The notes: a model not told the origin generated them from the letters alone. A stretch of DNA of 64,000 bases from Ulvibacter algarum (GCA_947488905.1 CANLBJ010000006.1:124001-188000); one strand, 5' to 3'; positions 55,317-63,996 are shown, counted from the stretch's first letter. Translations and numbers: made by a program.

Positions 55317-55952
55317 TTACTGCAACGTTTGGCATATATGAGCATTAATCATATATGCTGTTATCTCGTGCAGTGTTTTACCATTTACAGGGTGAATACC
55401 TGGACTGTTGAATAACTCTAAATCTTTATCTCCTCTTTTATAATACCACACTTTTGCACTGTTATCTTTATTAAAGAAAAAGTCTTCTGTGCATTCTGCT
55501 TCTATTTTTTTAAAATTATTTAAGAGTCCTTGATCTATAGGTTTTGCATTTGCCTCTTCACAATGAATCTTAACAAAATGACCTTCATCCCAAATCATAC
55601 ATTTTTTTTGGGTGGCATTGTAAGCAAAAAAAGCAACCACAATTATTAAAAGCAATAAAGCTATTTGATATTTTTTTGTTGAAACAACAGTGGTCTTAGT
55701 ATCCTCTAAATAGTCTTTATAATCTTTAAAACCTAAATAGATGGCTAAGTGATCTTTTGCTGTTTTTGAAATATTAAACGGTTCTTTATTTTCTAGTTTT
55801 CTATAATACCCTCTTATAGAATCTGCCGTGGTAGGTTGCTGGCATTTGCCTTCTAGCGCTGCATTAATATGTGTTGCTAAACCCAAAGCGGTATCTGGAG
55901 CACCCTCTCCCCTTGCTTTTTGAAACACTTCTTCGAGTAGTTTTTCTGTCAT
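55317..55952 (-). CDS. Hypothetical single-pass membrane protein
   Basis: About 211 residues from the ATG at 55952. Residues 1-90 are a helical cytoplasmic part (MTEKLLEEVFQKARGEG, then YLGFKDYKDYLEDT) that recurs in uncharacterised Flavobacteria proteins. A membrane helix follows (IALLLLIIVVAFFAYNA), then an external domain with Cys residues. The frame is open to 56045, but that extension overlaps the promoter and the TGGGAA array, so I reject it. No family function is known. It might sense or transmit a signal across the membrane. Confidence 0.72.
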   Translation of the reverse strand: MTEKLLEEVFQKARGEGAPDTALGLATHINAALEGKCQQPTTADSIRGYYRKLENKEPFNISKTAKDHLAIYLGFKDYKDYLEDTKTTVVSTKKYQIALLLLIIVVAFFAYNATQKKCMIWDEGHFVKIHCEEANAKPIDQGLLNNFKKIEAECTEDFFFNKDNSAKVWYYKRGDKDLELFNSPGIHPVNGKTLHEITAYMINAHICQTLQ

Positions 55953-55975
55953 ATTAATATAATTTATAGCCGGTT

Positions 55976-56005
55976 GAAAATTACAACTTCTTACTGGAAA
56001 TACAA
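55976..56005 (-). promoter_or_regulatory. Promoter of the 55317-55952 gene
   Basis: On the minus strand, TTG (56005-56003) and TAATTTTC (55983-55976) are separated by exactly 19 bases, one mismatch from TTG-N19-TAnnTTTG. Transcription would start near 55969, 17 bases before the ATG at 55952. Confidence 0.65.
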
Positions 56006-56016
56006 TGTGAATCTTC

Positions 56017-56055
56017 TTCCCAGTATCTTCCCACCTCTTTCCCACAGGCTTCCCA
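56017..56055 (-). promoter_or_regulatory. Four TGGGAA direct repeats with an 11-bp period
   Basis: On the minus strand TGGGAA occurs four times, at plus positions 56050-56055, 56039-56044, 56028-56033 and 56017-56022, each unit 11 bp from the next. The array ends 11 bp before the -33 TTG of the promoter. Hexamers every 11 bp, on one face of the helix, are the usual binding plan of OmpR/PhoB-type regulators. Confidence 0.62.
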
Positions 56056-56329
56056 GGTCATTTAGGATAGAACTTCATTTATTTGCCATTGTATTGCTGA
56101 TCGCCCGAGCGTAATAGGGTTTACGATTTTTTTGGCATACAAAACAGAGCTGCAATTAAGGCTATTTAGATCATTTGAGAAGTAATCTAATACCCCTTAA
56201 TTCTCAACTCTACACTTCTCTCTGAAGGGTTCACTCTTCAATTTAATGTATGGCTTCTAGCCTAGCCCAAAAAACTGAGCAAAGACTCGGACGGCCATAC
56301 CTATGTCCAATTTTTTAAAATAAAAACAA

Positions 56330-56500
56330 ATGAAAAAAATATCATACATCATGCTTTCTTGCATACTAGGAGCCATCCTATTTTCTTGCACACCAGAAAG
56401 CCAAACCCTTACTAATAAAGAAGTTGCATGTTGTGGCGAGGATGGTCACATACCACCACCGCCGCCACCTCCACCACCACCATACGGTGATGGCAAATAA
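56330..56500 (+). CDS. Very small lipoprotein with a ten-proline tract
   Basis: A 56-residue product begins MKKISYIMLS and has a lipobox ending in Cys20 (AILFSC). The mature part has two adjacent Cys (VACCGEDGH), then ten prolines and the end YGDGK. It lies 27 bp before the histidine kinase gene on the same strand. The signal peptide, ATG and spacing support a real gene. The function is unknown; it might act in sensing with the kinase. Confidence 0.68.
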   Translation: MKKISYIMLSCILGAILFSCTPESQTLTNKEVACCGEDGHIPPPPPPPPPPYGDGK

Positions 56501-56527
56501 CTAGATTAAAGGTGTTACTTTTGAGGA

Positions 56528-58195
56528 ATGAAAAACATAAAAATTTCATTCCTCTTTTTTTTATGGCCGCTGTGTATTGTGATGAATGTTTTTTCAATGC
56601 AGCAAGTTTCGGCACAACAACCCGTAGATAGTACTACTTATTACTATTCTCAAATAACAAGACCAAAAACCCCAGAAGACCTAATAAACGGTTACACATT
56701 TTTTAAAAAACAAAAAGAGGTACGACTTGCTAATGCTGATACGCTAGGCGCTATTTATGATCTACGAATGCTTGCCATCGCAGAGTTTGAAATGGGGCGC
56801 ACCTATGAAAGCGAGAAAACGGCAGTGGCTATTATCAAGCTACTAGATGCTGCATCTGCAAAAACTAAAAAAGCAGCAAATGCATATTCTGCTGTTTATA
56901 ATCACCTAGGTATAGTGTACCGTACCATAGACCAACCACAAAGAGCCATCACCATTTATGAGAAAGCCCTAGCAGTAACCACTAGGCTAAATGATAGTAT
57001 TATACTGCTTAATAACATGGCAAATTGCTACAAAGAATTAGGGCAATATGACAAGTCTATTAAAATCTTTGAGGAGGTGTATGAAAAAAATAAAGGGCGA
57101 GAAAAAAATCTTGAGACCGCTAGAGCCTTAGATAATTTAGGAAATGTACAGTCTAAAGCAGGTATCGCAGAAGGCCTCCCAAATATGCTAGAGGCGCTTT
57201 TAGTAAGAAAAGAACACAATGATAAGGGGCAATTATTTACCAGCTATAAACACCTTAGCGAGCACTATAAAAATAATGATGATACTGCCCGTGCTTTAAA
57301 ATATGCCATTTTAGGCAAAGAAGCCGCTGCACTTGTAAGTACCTCTTATAAAAAAGAGGCGCTATCTAATTTGTTAAAAATAAGTGACAATAAAGATATT
57401 TCAGAATATATAAATATCACAGATAGCATTGCAAAAGCAACACTAAAAAAAGACAATAAATTTGCAAGTATTGAGTATAATTTTATAAAAGAGAAAGAAC
57501 GCACTCAAGCTGCAGAACTCGCGCAGGCAGAAGAAAGCCGCCTTAAAACCATGTATCAGGTAATAGGACTCTGCATTTTTTTACTGGCGATTGCCTTATA
57601 CCTTGTATTAAGATATCGTCATAAAAACGAAAAAATAGAGCAAGTATACCATACAGAATCTGAAATTTCTAAAAAAGTACACGACGAGGTAGCCAATGAT
57701 CTTTATAGAATTATGGCAAAAGTACAAACCACCTCTACTAAAAATGAAGATTTTTTAGATGATCTTGAGAGTGTTTATAATAAGACTCGTGATATTTCTA
57801 AAAAACACGGGATTATAGATTTAGAAACAGACTACGGCAATTTACTTATAGATTTATTACACACTTATAAAAGTGACCAAGTAAATGTAATTACCAAAAA
57901 CATTGGTAGTACAAACTGGTCATTATTAAATGAACAAAAAAAGAAAGCCCTTTACCGCGTTATACAAGAATTAATGACAAACATGCACAAGCATAGTCAA
58001 GCAACTCTTGTAGTGATTACAGCTACTCTATCTGGCAAAAAAATACAACTGCGGTATAGCGATAATGGTGTGGGTGGCGAGTTAAAAAAACATAATGGAC
58101 TCCTTAATACGGAAAACCGTATTAATGCTGTAAATGGAACTATTAAATTTGAAGCCAATAAGAACGAAGGCTTTACAGCTATAATTAGTATTTAA
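56528..58195 (+). CDS. TPR sensor histidine kinase (NarL-partner type)
   Basis: A 555-residue kinase. A signal sequence is followed by about 300 residues of TPR repeats outside the cytoplasm (YNHLGIVYRTIDQPQRAITIYEKAL and similar). One membrane helix (VIGLCIFLLAIALYLVL) precedes a short dimerisation helix with the phospho-acceptor His385 in KKVHDEVAND. The ATPase has the N box QELMTNMHKHS and DNGVGG. It starts 27 bp after a small lipoprotein gene, and the regulator gene follows after one base. Confidence 0.93.
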   Translation: MKNIKISFLFFLWPLCIVMNVFSMQQVSAQQPVDSTTYYYSQITRPKTPEDLINGYTFFKKQKEVRLANADTLGAIYDLRMLAIAEFEMGRTYESEKTAVAIIKLLDAASAKTKKAANAYSAVYNHLGIVYRTIDQPQRAITIYEKALAVTTRLNDSIILLNNMANCYKELGQYDKSIKIFEEVYEKNKGREKNLETARALDNLGNVQSKAGIAEGLPNMLEALLVRKEHNDKGQLFTSYKHLSEHYKNNDDTARALKYAILGKEAAALVSTSYKKEALSNLLKISDNKDISEYINITDSIAKATLKKDNKFASIEYNFIKEKERTQAAELAQAEESRLKTMYQVIGLCIFLLAIALYLVLRYRHKNEKIEQVYHTESEISKKVHDEVANDLYRIMAKVQTTSTKNEDFLDDLESVYNKTRDISKKHGIIDLETDYGNLLIDLLHTYKSDQVNVITKNIGSTNWSLLNEQKKKALYRVIQELMTNMHKHSQATLVVITATLSGKKIQLRYSDNGVGGELKKHNGLLNTENRINAVNGTIKFEANKNEGFTAIISI

Positions 58196-58196
58196 T

Positions 58197-58862
58197 ATGT
58201 TTACAAAAGTTTTAATCGCAGATGATTTAGGGAGTATAAACTCTGGTGTTGCCAGTGTACTCAACGATTTGGGTATTATGGAGGTCATACAGGTTCATTA
58301 TTGTGATGATGCCTATTTAAAAATAAAGAGCGCTTCTTTAAACAAGAACCCTATAAAATTATTAATCACAGATTTATCATTTATCCCAGATCACCGGGAA
58401 CAAAATTTTAACTCTGGAGAAGATCTGGTAAAAATCTTAAAAAAAGAACATCCAGAACTTAAAGTAATTGTCTACTCTGTAGAAGATGCTACCCCCCTTA
58501 TTAAAAGGTTTATTAATGACTTTAAGATAGAAGGCTTTGTGTGCAAAGGCAGAAATGGACTTATAGAATTAAAAGAAGCCGTGGAGAGTGTCTCTAATAA
58601 CCAGACTTACTTATCGCCACAATTAAAAGCATTACTCAATAAAAAAGAACATCAAGAGATTGATGATTATGACATTGAGTTACTGCGATTAATGTCATTG
58701 GGTAAATCTCAAGTAGAAATAAGCACTTTTTTTAAAGACAATAATATATCTCCCAGCGGTCTAAGTTCTATAGAAAAAAGACTAAACAGATTGCGAGTTA
58801 ACTTTAAAGCTACCAATGCGATTCACCTAGTGAGTATTGCAAAAGATATGGGGCTTATTTAA
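58197..58862 (+). CDS. Response regulator, NarL-like
   Basis: A 221-residue regulator. The receiver domain has acidic residues Asp9-Asp10, phospho-acceptor Asp59 (LLITDLSF) and the conserved Ser/Lys positions (VIVYSVED and FVCKGRNG). The C-terminal helix-turn-helix (YDIELLRLMSLGKSQVEISTFF) is a diverged LuxR type with an insertion before the recognition helix. It is the partner of the kinase just upstream. Its DNA targets are unknown. Confidence 0.92.
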   Translation: MFTKVLIADDLGSINSGVASVLNDLGIMEVIQVHYCDDAYLKIKSASLNKNPIKLLITDLSFIPDHREQNFNSGEDLVKILKKEHPELKVIVYSVEDATPLIKRFINDFKIEGFVCKGRNGLIELKEAVESVSNNQTYLSPQLKALLNKKEHQEIDDYDIELLRLMSLGKSQVEISTFFKDNNISPSGLSSIEKRLNRLRVNFKATNAIHLVSIAKDMGLI

Positions 58863-58872
58863 ACAGTACTTC

Positions 58873-59799
58873 TTGAAAAAACTAAACCTTTATTTAATCG
58901 CTTGTCTCTTTCTACTCTTTTCTTGTAAAAACGAGAATAATCCAGATGTAGCCATACATAAAGCAAATAGTTTTATTTCTGAAACAGCTACAACACCACA
59001 AACCCTAAATGGTTTAAGTGCAAGTACTACAAATGCTAAGCATCACGCACTTATTTCTTGGAATATTAAAGACTTTGGGCAAACTAAAGATGATATAGAG
59101 ATAAAGGCAATTGCAACTATTGTTAAAGATTTTGACATTGTTTTAATACAAGAAGTGGTAGCAAAACATCCCGGCGGTGCACAAGCTGTTGCAAGACTTG
59201 CAGACCAACTAAACCGTATGGGAACAAAATGGGATTATAGTATAAGTGACCCCACCCAAAGCCCTTCTGTTTATATGAGCGAACGCTATGCGTATCTTTG
59301 GAAAACTGCAAAAGTGAGCTTAAAAGGAAAGCCGTTTTTAGACAAAGAACTCTCTACGCTAGTCTATCGTGAACCTTATATAGCAAACTTTCTTTTTAAA
59401 GGAACCACTACACCAGTCACTGTGATAAACTATCACTCAAGAAAACATGATGACCATCCAGAAAATGAGATTCAGCATTTTTTAGAGTATAATAAAAGGC
59501 TTAAAACAAATAACATCTTATTGTGTGGCGATTTTAATCTCAATGAAACCCACCCCGTCTGGAATTCTTTTTATAAAACCGGTTATAAAAATGCAATCTC
59601 AAATACCCCCACCACTTTAAAAACCAAATGCAAATACGGCAACTATTTAAATCACGCTATTGACAATATATACTCGCAAGGCGACTTTAAAATAATAAAC
59701 GCAAATAGTTTAGACTTTATAAAAGCATGCGACAATGTAACAGCTGCAAGGCAGTTATCAGATCATTTGCCCGTGTTTGTAGAGTTTATTGTGGAGTGA
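58873..59799 (+). CDS. Endonuclease/exonuclease/phosphatase-fold lipoprotein
   Basis: About 308 residues from a TTG start at 58873. Starting there gives a perfect lipoprotein signal (MKKLNLYLIACLFLLFSC, Cys18), while the ATG at 58837 adds 12 unusual residues and overlaps the regulator gene. The EEP fold shows SWNIKDFG, LIQEV, NYHSRKHDDH, LCGDFNLNE and SDHLPVFVEF, so catalytic Asn, Glu, Asp and His are present. It may be a surface DNase or phosphoesterase. It follows the two-component genes closely. Confidence 0.88.
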   Translation: MKKLNLYLIACLFLLFSCKNENNPDVAIHKANSFISETATTPQTLNGLSASTTNAKHHALISWNIKDFGQTKDDIEIKAIATIVKDFDIVLIQEVVAKHPGGAQAVARLADQLNRMGTKWDYSISDPTQSPSVYMSERYAYLWKTAKVSLKGKPFLDKELSTLVYREPYIANFLFKGTTTPVTVINYHSRKHDDHPENEIQHFLEYNKRLKTNNILLCGDFNLNETHPVWNSFYKTGYKNAISNTPTTLKTKCKYGNYLNHAIDNIYSQGDFKIINANSLDFIKACDNVTAARQLSDHLPVFVEFIVE

Positions 59800-59871
59800 T
59801 TGTAAACGGTAACCTCTAAGTATTTATAGTTTTGTAAAAGCCAAGAAATTTATTGAATGTAAGAAGATAGA

Positions 59872-59894
59872 TTGTTGTACCTTTATTACAACAA
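59872..59894. promoter_or_regulatory. Inverted repeat upstream of the CBASS operon
   Basis: TTGTTGTA and TACAACAA are perfect inverted arms around a 7-base spacer, 126 bases before the CD-NTase start. There is no T run after it, so it is not a terminator. It may be an operator. No good TAnnTTTG match with a proper -33 was found, although TATACTTG (59985-59992) is one base off. Confidence 0.4.
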
Positions 59895-60019
59895 ACTGTT
59901 ATTAATTTAATCGCCTCTTTTATGCCAGCTTGTCATACACAATGTTCAATATGACAAAAAACCAACTAAAATACGATTTGGCTTTATACTTGACAATATT
60001 TAATTCTAAATATTAAGAT

Positions 60020-60979
60020 ATGTCATTAAAAAAGCAAGAATACTTGTCAAATGTGCTAAGTACGCATAGAATGTCTCACGTGGAAGAGTTAGTCAATAAA
60101 TTTAAAGCAAAAAGGGATGAAGTGAAGACTACATTACAGGACAAATATGGTTCAGATATTTATTCTCCCTTTGATTCTGGTTCATTCAAAAAACATACAG
60201 CGATAAACATAAAGTTTGACTTAGACATTGTAGTTCCTTTTAAGAGAAACTCTTTTGACACTTTGGAAAAAATGTTCGATGATTTATATGAGTATCTTGA
60301 GGCAGAGTTTGGCGATGTTGCCGAGGTTAGAAAACAAAAGGTTTCTATTGGATTACTTTTTAAAACTGATGATGATGGAGATGACGTTAATTTAGATGTT
60401 GTTCCTGGTAGGGAATTTAATCAAGACCAATATTCTGAAGACCGTAAGCTAAATCTCCATTTAAGAAACAACACTATATTTACATCAGATAGCACCTATA
60501 TACAAACAAATATTCAGGAGCAGATTGAACATATTAATGGAAAGTCAGATGAGCGTATGGTTATTCGACTTTTAAAAATATGGAAGCATTATAACAATGA
60601 AGATTTTAAATCATTTTTAATAGAGTTAATCACTATTAAAGCGTTTAAGAAAGACGACATATCAGGTAATTTGTGGGAAAAGCTAGAGGGTGTTATGAAC
60701 TATATAAAAGAAAACGTAATTAAAGAAGATTTTAAACTTAAAGATCCGGGTAATAGCAACAATAATGTAATGGATACTTTGGATAATGCGGAGCGCACTA
60801 ATTTATCCAATAGAATGGAAACTTTAATCGATAGGATTAATAATAATGCTCAAAACATCAAATCATACTTTCCTTTAAATGATGATTTTGAAGATGAAGA
60901 ATCATCATCTGAAGGTTATGGTATAAAAATAGGTTCAGGAATAGCATCTACACCACCTTCAACGGAAAGATTTGGATAA
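60020..60979 (+). CDS. cdnA: CD-NTase (CBASS cyclic oligonucleotide synthase)
   Basis: A 319-residue cGAS/DncV-like nucleotidyltransferase. The active site has Gly54-Ser55 (DSGSFKKHTAI), metal-binding Asp67 and Asp69 (FDLDIVVPF) and Asp126 (NLDVVPG). The C-terminal half is the helical OAS-type domain. On phage infection it would make a cyclic nucleotide that switches on the effector. The chain ends in a flexible Ser/Pro-rich tail with a final Gly, the type of end that Cap2 attaches to targets. cap2 starts at the next base. Confidence 0.93.
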   Translation: MSLKKQEYLSNVLSTHRMSHVEELVNKFKAKRDEVKTTLQDKYGSDIYSPFDSGSFKKHTAINIKFDLDIVVPFKRNSFDTLEKMFDDLYEYLEAEFGDVAEVRKQKVSIGLLFKTDDDGDDVNLDVVPGREFNQDQYSEDRKLNLHLRNNTIFTSDSTYIQTNIQEQIEHINGKSDERMVIRLLKIWKHYNNEDFKSFLIELITIKAFKKDDISGNLWEKLEGVMNYIKENVIKEDFKLKDPGNSNNNVMDTLDNAERTNLSNRMETLIDRINNNAQNIKSYFPLNDDFEDEESSSEGYGIKIGSGIASTPPSTERFG

Positions 60980-62656
60980 ATGGCAAATAGAATTGATATA
61001 ATAGATAAAACGATTTCCAAACTTCCCTTTGTAAAGGTTTTAAATACTTTAGAACAAGATGAATTTAGTATTAAAGGTAATGTGGAAATAGATTTTGAAA
61101 AGCTAAACAAACCATTGAGTTTTAGTTTTGAAATATCGGAAATTTATCCGTTTAGACATTACGATTCAGAATCTATTAAATTTAAAAATGTTGATTTAAT
61201 TAAGTACGGACACGTAATGGGTGACGGTTCTATTTGTATTCATACGTCACATAATATTAACCTCAAAAAAAAACTGACAATTGATTTTCATTCTCTTAAA
61301 AATTGGATTTTAAAATATTATATATCTAATGAAGATGATGATAATTATGAACATATTATATGTAATGAAACTTCATTTAAAGGATGTCATTACTCATATA
61401 TGTTTACTGATGTAGAGCATACTTTTTCAAAAGATGATTTTGGCGAAGTAAGCTTGTTTCAACTAGAGAACGGTATATATAAAAAAGAGGGCATCACCAA
61501 TTATATAATTCAAAAATTTGACTTAAAAAATAAAACTCAAATAGAGTGTAATTGGAGTGAAATATACAATAGAAGCTTACGCACTCATACTGGTGTTTTC
61601 TACTTTTGTGAGAACCCACCCGCTGTACACGGAAGATTTGCATTTCAAAATTGGGAAAACTTAGACGGATACTTATCCGAAGATTTTATTAATCACTTAC
61701 AACGTTTTGAAAAGCAAAACTTAAAAAAATTCAGAGGAAAAGCTTTTCCTTTATTCTTAGGATATAAGACCATTGGTAATGATATACATTGGCAAGTCAT
61801 TATTCTAGAAATTGGCGATTTTCCAATTAAAAGAACCCCAAAGAGAGAAGGACGGAGAAAAACGGGGGATTTTAAATACTCGATAAAGAGTGGAAAAATA
61901 ATATGGGGTATCACCAATAATTCCTCCTATAAATATTTTTTTGGTAGAGGTGCCTTTTCTAAATCATTAACTGAAAAGAAAATATTGATAATTGGTGTGG
62001 GAGCATTAGGGAGTATGGTTGCGAAAACATTGACAAGATGTGGCTGCAAAAACATTAATGTAGCTGACTATGATATAAAAAAACCAGAGAATATTTGTAG
62101 GTCAGAGTACCTTTTTAATTTAGGAGTAAATGATAAATCCGAAGAAATGGTAAGAATACTTACAGCTATTTCTCCATTTGTTGAAGCTAAAGTAGCTAAC
62201 AATGATTATTTCCAAACGATTATCAAAATGCTTTATGACAAAAAAGGAATTAAGGAACAATTTATTAGAGACCTTAATAAAAATGACTTAGTAATTGACT
62301 GCACTACTGACGATGACTTAATGTATATTTTAGACTCCTTAGATTTAGACTGTGATTCAATAAACTTGTCAATTACAAATCATTCTAAAGAATTAGTTTG
62401 TGGATTTAATAACAATATATATTCATTTGTTAAAAATCAATTTGATAACGTTCTCGACAATGACACAAAAGATTTATATAATCCAACTGGTTGTTGGGAT
62501 CCTACCTTTAAAGCTTCGTATAATGATATAAGTCTTTTAGTTCAAATGGCTCTTAGACATATTAACATTGTTTATTCAGATGGAATAAGACCAAATAATT
62601 TTGTGATTAAACAAGACGATAAATTTCCGTCTAATCTAATAATTGAAGAATATTGA
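60980..62656 (+). CDS. cap2: Cap2, E2-E1 fusion of type II CBASS
   Basis: A 558-residue ubiquitin-conjugation-like enzyme. The N-terminal E2-like domain has its probable catalytic Cys86 in GDGSICIHTS. A linker leads to a ThiF/E1 adenylation domain with GVGALG (339-344) and the nucleotide-binding acidic residues in NVADYDIKKPEN. A probable E1 catalytic Cys505 is in PTGCWDPTF near the end. Cap2 joins the CD-NTase C-terminus to a target and so primes the synthase. It starts directly after the cdnA stop and its own stop overlaps the TTG of cap3. Confidence 0.93.
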   Translation: MANRIDIIDKTISKLPFVKVLNTLEQDEFSIKGNVEIDFEKLNKPLSFSFEISEIYPFRHYDSESIKFKNVDLIKYGHVMGDGSICIHTSHNINLKKKLTIDFHSLKNWILKYYISNEDDDNYEHIICNETSFKGCHYSYMFTDVEHTFSKDDFGEVSLFQLENGIYKKEGITNYIIQKFDLKNKTQIECNWSEIYNRSLRTHTGVFYFCENPPAVHGRFAFQNWENLDGYLSEDFINHLQRFEKQNLKKFRGKAFPLFLGYKTIGNDIHWQVIILEIGDFPIKRTPKREGRRKTGDFKYSIKSGKIIWGITNNSSYKYFFGRGAFSKSLTEKKILIIGVGALGSMVAKTLTRCGCKNINVADYDIKKPENICRSEYLFNLGVNDKSEEMVRILTAISPFVEAKVANNDYFQTIIKMLYDKKGIKEQFIRDLNKNDLVIDCTTDDDLMYILDSLDLDCDSINLSITNHSKELVCGFNNNIYSFVKNQFDNVLDNDTKDLYNPTGCWDPTFKASYNDISLLVQMALRHINIVYSDGIRPNNFVIKQDDKFPSNLIIEEY

Positions 62657-63117
62657 AAATAAAAAATCATACTAGAAAAGTTGAACTTAATATCGATGAA
62701 AATCTTCTTGAGGATATTGCTTCAATCGGTATTAAACATTATCCAAATGAATTTGGCGGTTTTCTAATAGGCGAATATTCAAATAATTTTAAAAATTTAA
62801 ATATAACTGATTTTATTTTACCTAACTCTTATAAAGGAAGTCCGTATTTGTTTGAAAGAAGTGCTTTAGGCTTGGAAGAAAAATTTGAAAATATTTTCAA
62901 AGAAAAAGGGAATTATTACATTGGGGAATGGCATACCCACCCTAGCAGTTCTACTAAATTTAGCAAAACCGATTTAGATGCTATGATTAACATTGCGAAC
63001 TGTGAGACTGTAACTATTAAAAATCCAATCTTATTAATATTAAGTGTCTCCAAAACAACTCTTAATCATTACACATTTTATATTTATGATGATAAAAAAT
63101 TAACACCTTATGAGTAA
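62653..63117 (+). CDS. cap3: Cap3, JAB/JAMM isopeptidase
   Basis: A 154-residue metalloprotease. It has the JAMM residues Glu33 (NEFGG), His94 and His96 (WHTHP), Ser104 and Asp107. It removes the CD-NTase from its conjugates and so counteracts Cap2. The gene starts with TTG, overlapping the cap2 stop (TTGA), and its own stop overlaps the next start by 8 bases. Both overlaps imply coupled translation. No better ATG exists nearby without losing the N-terminal strand. Confidence 0.92.
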   Translation: MKIKNHTRKVELNIDENLLEDIASIGIKHYPNEFGGFLIGEYSNNFKNLNITDFILPNSYKGSPYLFERSALGLEEKFENIFKEKGNYYIGEWHTHPSSSTKFSKTDLDAMINIANCETVTIKNPILLILSVSKTTLNHYTFYIYDDKKLTPYE

Positions 63118-63940
63118 CAAAATTCAACTTAACGAACTTTTTTCAGGCTTACAAAATCAAATGATTGCGCAATTAAATACCAATCGAAGCAATATAACTC
63201 ATCAAGGTTCAAAAGGCGATGCCCTAGAGAATGCTTGGATAGAATGGTTACAGAAATATTTACCTAATAGATATAGTGTTGATAAGGCAATTGTTATTGA
63301 TTCAGATGGAAATACAAGTCATCAAATTGATATTGTAATTTATGATAATTGGTTTACTCCTTTTATTTTTTCTCAAAATGGATTTCACTACATTCCAGCT
63401 GAGGGAGTATATGCCGTTTTTGAAGTAAAACCAGATATTTCAGATAGTTCAGATGGGATGACAAATATTGAATACGCAGCAAGAAAGATAGAAAGCGTAA
63501 GAAAGTTAAAAAGAACGACAACCAGTATTATAAGTGTAGGAATACCTCAAACTCCAAGGGGCTTAACAAAAATTGTTGGAGGTATTTTAACATCCACAAA
63601 GTCTGGCACTAAAGCGAATAATAATACTTTGATAAAACATATACAATCGCAAAAAGGATTACGTAGTTTAGACTTTGGATGTATTGCAGATTATGGAAGT
63701 TTTTATGTTGATTATAAGAATGAGGAAGATTTTTCTATAGTAGATTTTGATAAAAGATATTTGCAGTACTATGAAAATAGAGAATTTAGCGAAGTTGTTT
63801 TTAGCAAAACTGAAAATTCTCTAGTGACATTTTTTATGCAATTGACAAGATACTTACAACAAGGTATAGGTACGGTTCAAGCTATAAATTTGCAGACATA
63901 TTTGGATAGTATTGATGAGGATATTGATGAGGTTATATAA
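63110..63940 (+). CDS. DUF6602-type nuclease-like protein, candidate CBASS effector
   Basis: A 276-residue protein. Residues 35-110 match the DUF6602 pattern: KGDALENAWIEWLQKYLPNR, then Gln72-Ile73-Asp74 (HQIDIVIYD), then Glu105-Val-Lys107 (VFEVKP). Glu40, Asp74 and Glu105-x-Lys107 fit a PD-(D/E)XK nuclease core. No SAVED or other known nucleotide-sensing domain is seen. The C-terminal third is helical and unassigned. It overlaps cap3 by 8 bases, so it belongs to the CBASS operon and occupies the effector position. That it is the effector, and a nuclease, is inference. Confidence 0.82.
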   Translation: MSNKIQLNELFSGLQNQMIAQLNTNRSNITHQGSKGDALENAWIEWLQKYLPNRYSVDKAIVIDSDGNTSHQIDIVIYDNWFTPFIFSQNGFHYIPAEGVYAVFEVKPDISDSSDGMTNIEYAARKIESVRKLKRTTTSIISVGIPQTPRGLTKIVGGILTSTKSGTKANNNTLIKHIQSQKGLRSLDFGCIADYGSFYVDYKNEEDFSIVDFDKRYLQYYENREFSEVVFSKTENSLVTFFMQLTRYLQQGIGTVQAINLQTYLDSIDEDIDEVI

Positions 63941-63974
63941 GTTAATAGATAATAATGCAAAATATGTAAATGAT

Positions 63975-63996
63975 GAATGTTAAAAACATTCTTTTT
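63975..63996 (+). terminator. Terminator after the CBASS operon
   Basis: GAATGT and ACATTC form a 6-bp stem around a 5-base loop, followed by five T. It is short and AT-rich but well placed 35 bases after the last stop, which suggests that the four genes form the whole operon. Confidence 0.6.

Noticed and set aside
55953-56045. Longer N-terminus of the 55317 membrane protein
   Set aside because: The extension overlaps a TTG-N19-TAATTTTC promoter and 11-bp-period repeats that cannot be coding repeats; the ATG at 55952 is better.
56412-56615. 67-codon minus-strand frame
   Set aside because: It is antisense to the proline-rich lipoprotein and the kinase start; its repeats come from the CCA/CCG proline codons.
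58107-58124. Second copy of the TACGGAAAACCGTA palindrome
   Set aside because: It is inside the kinase ATPase domain and encodes conserved residues, so it is probably a chance match.
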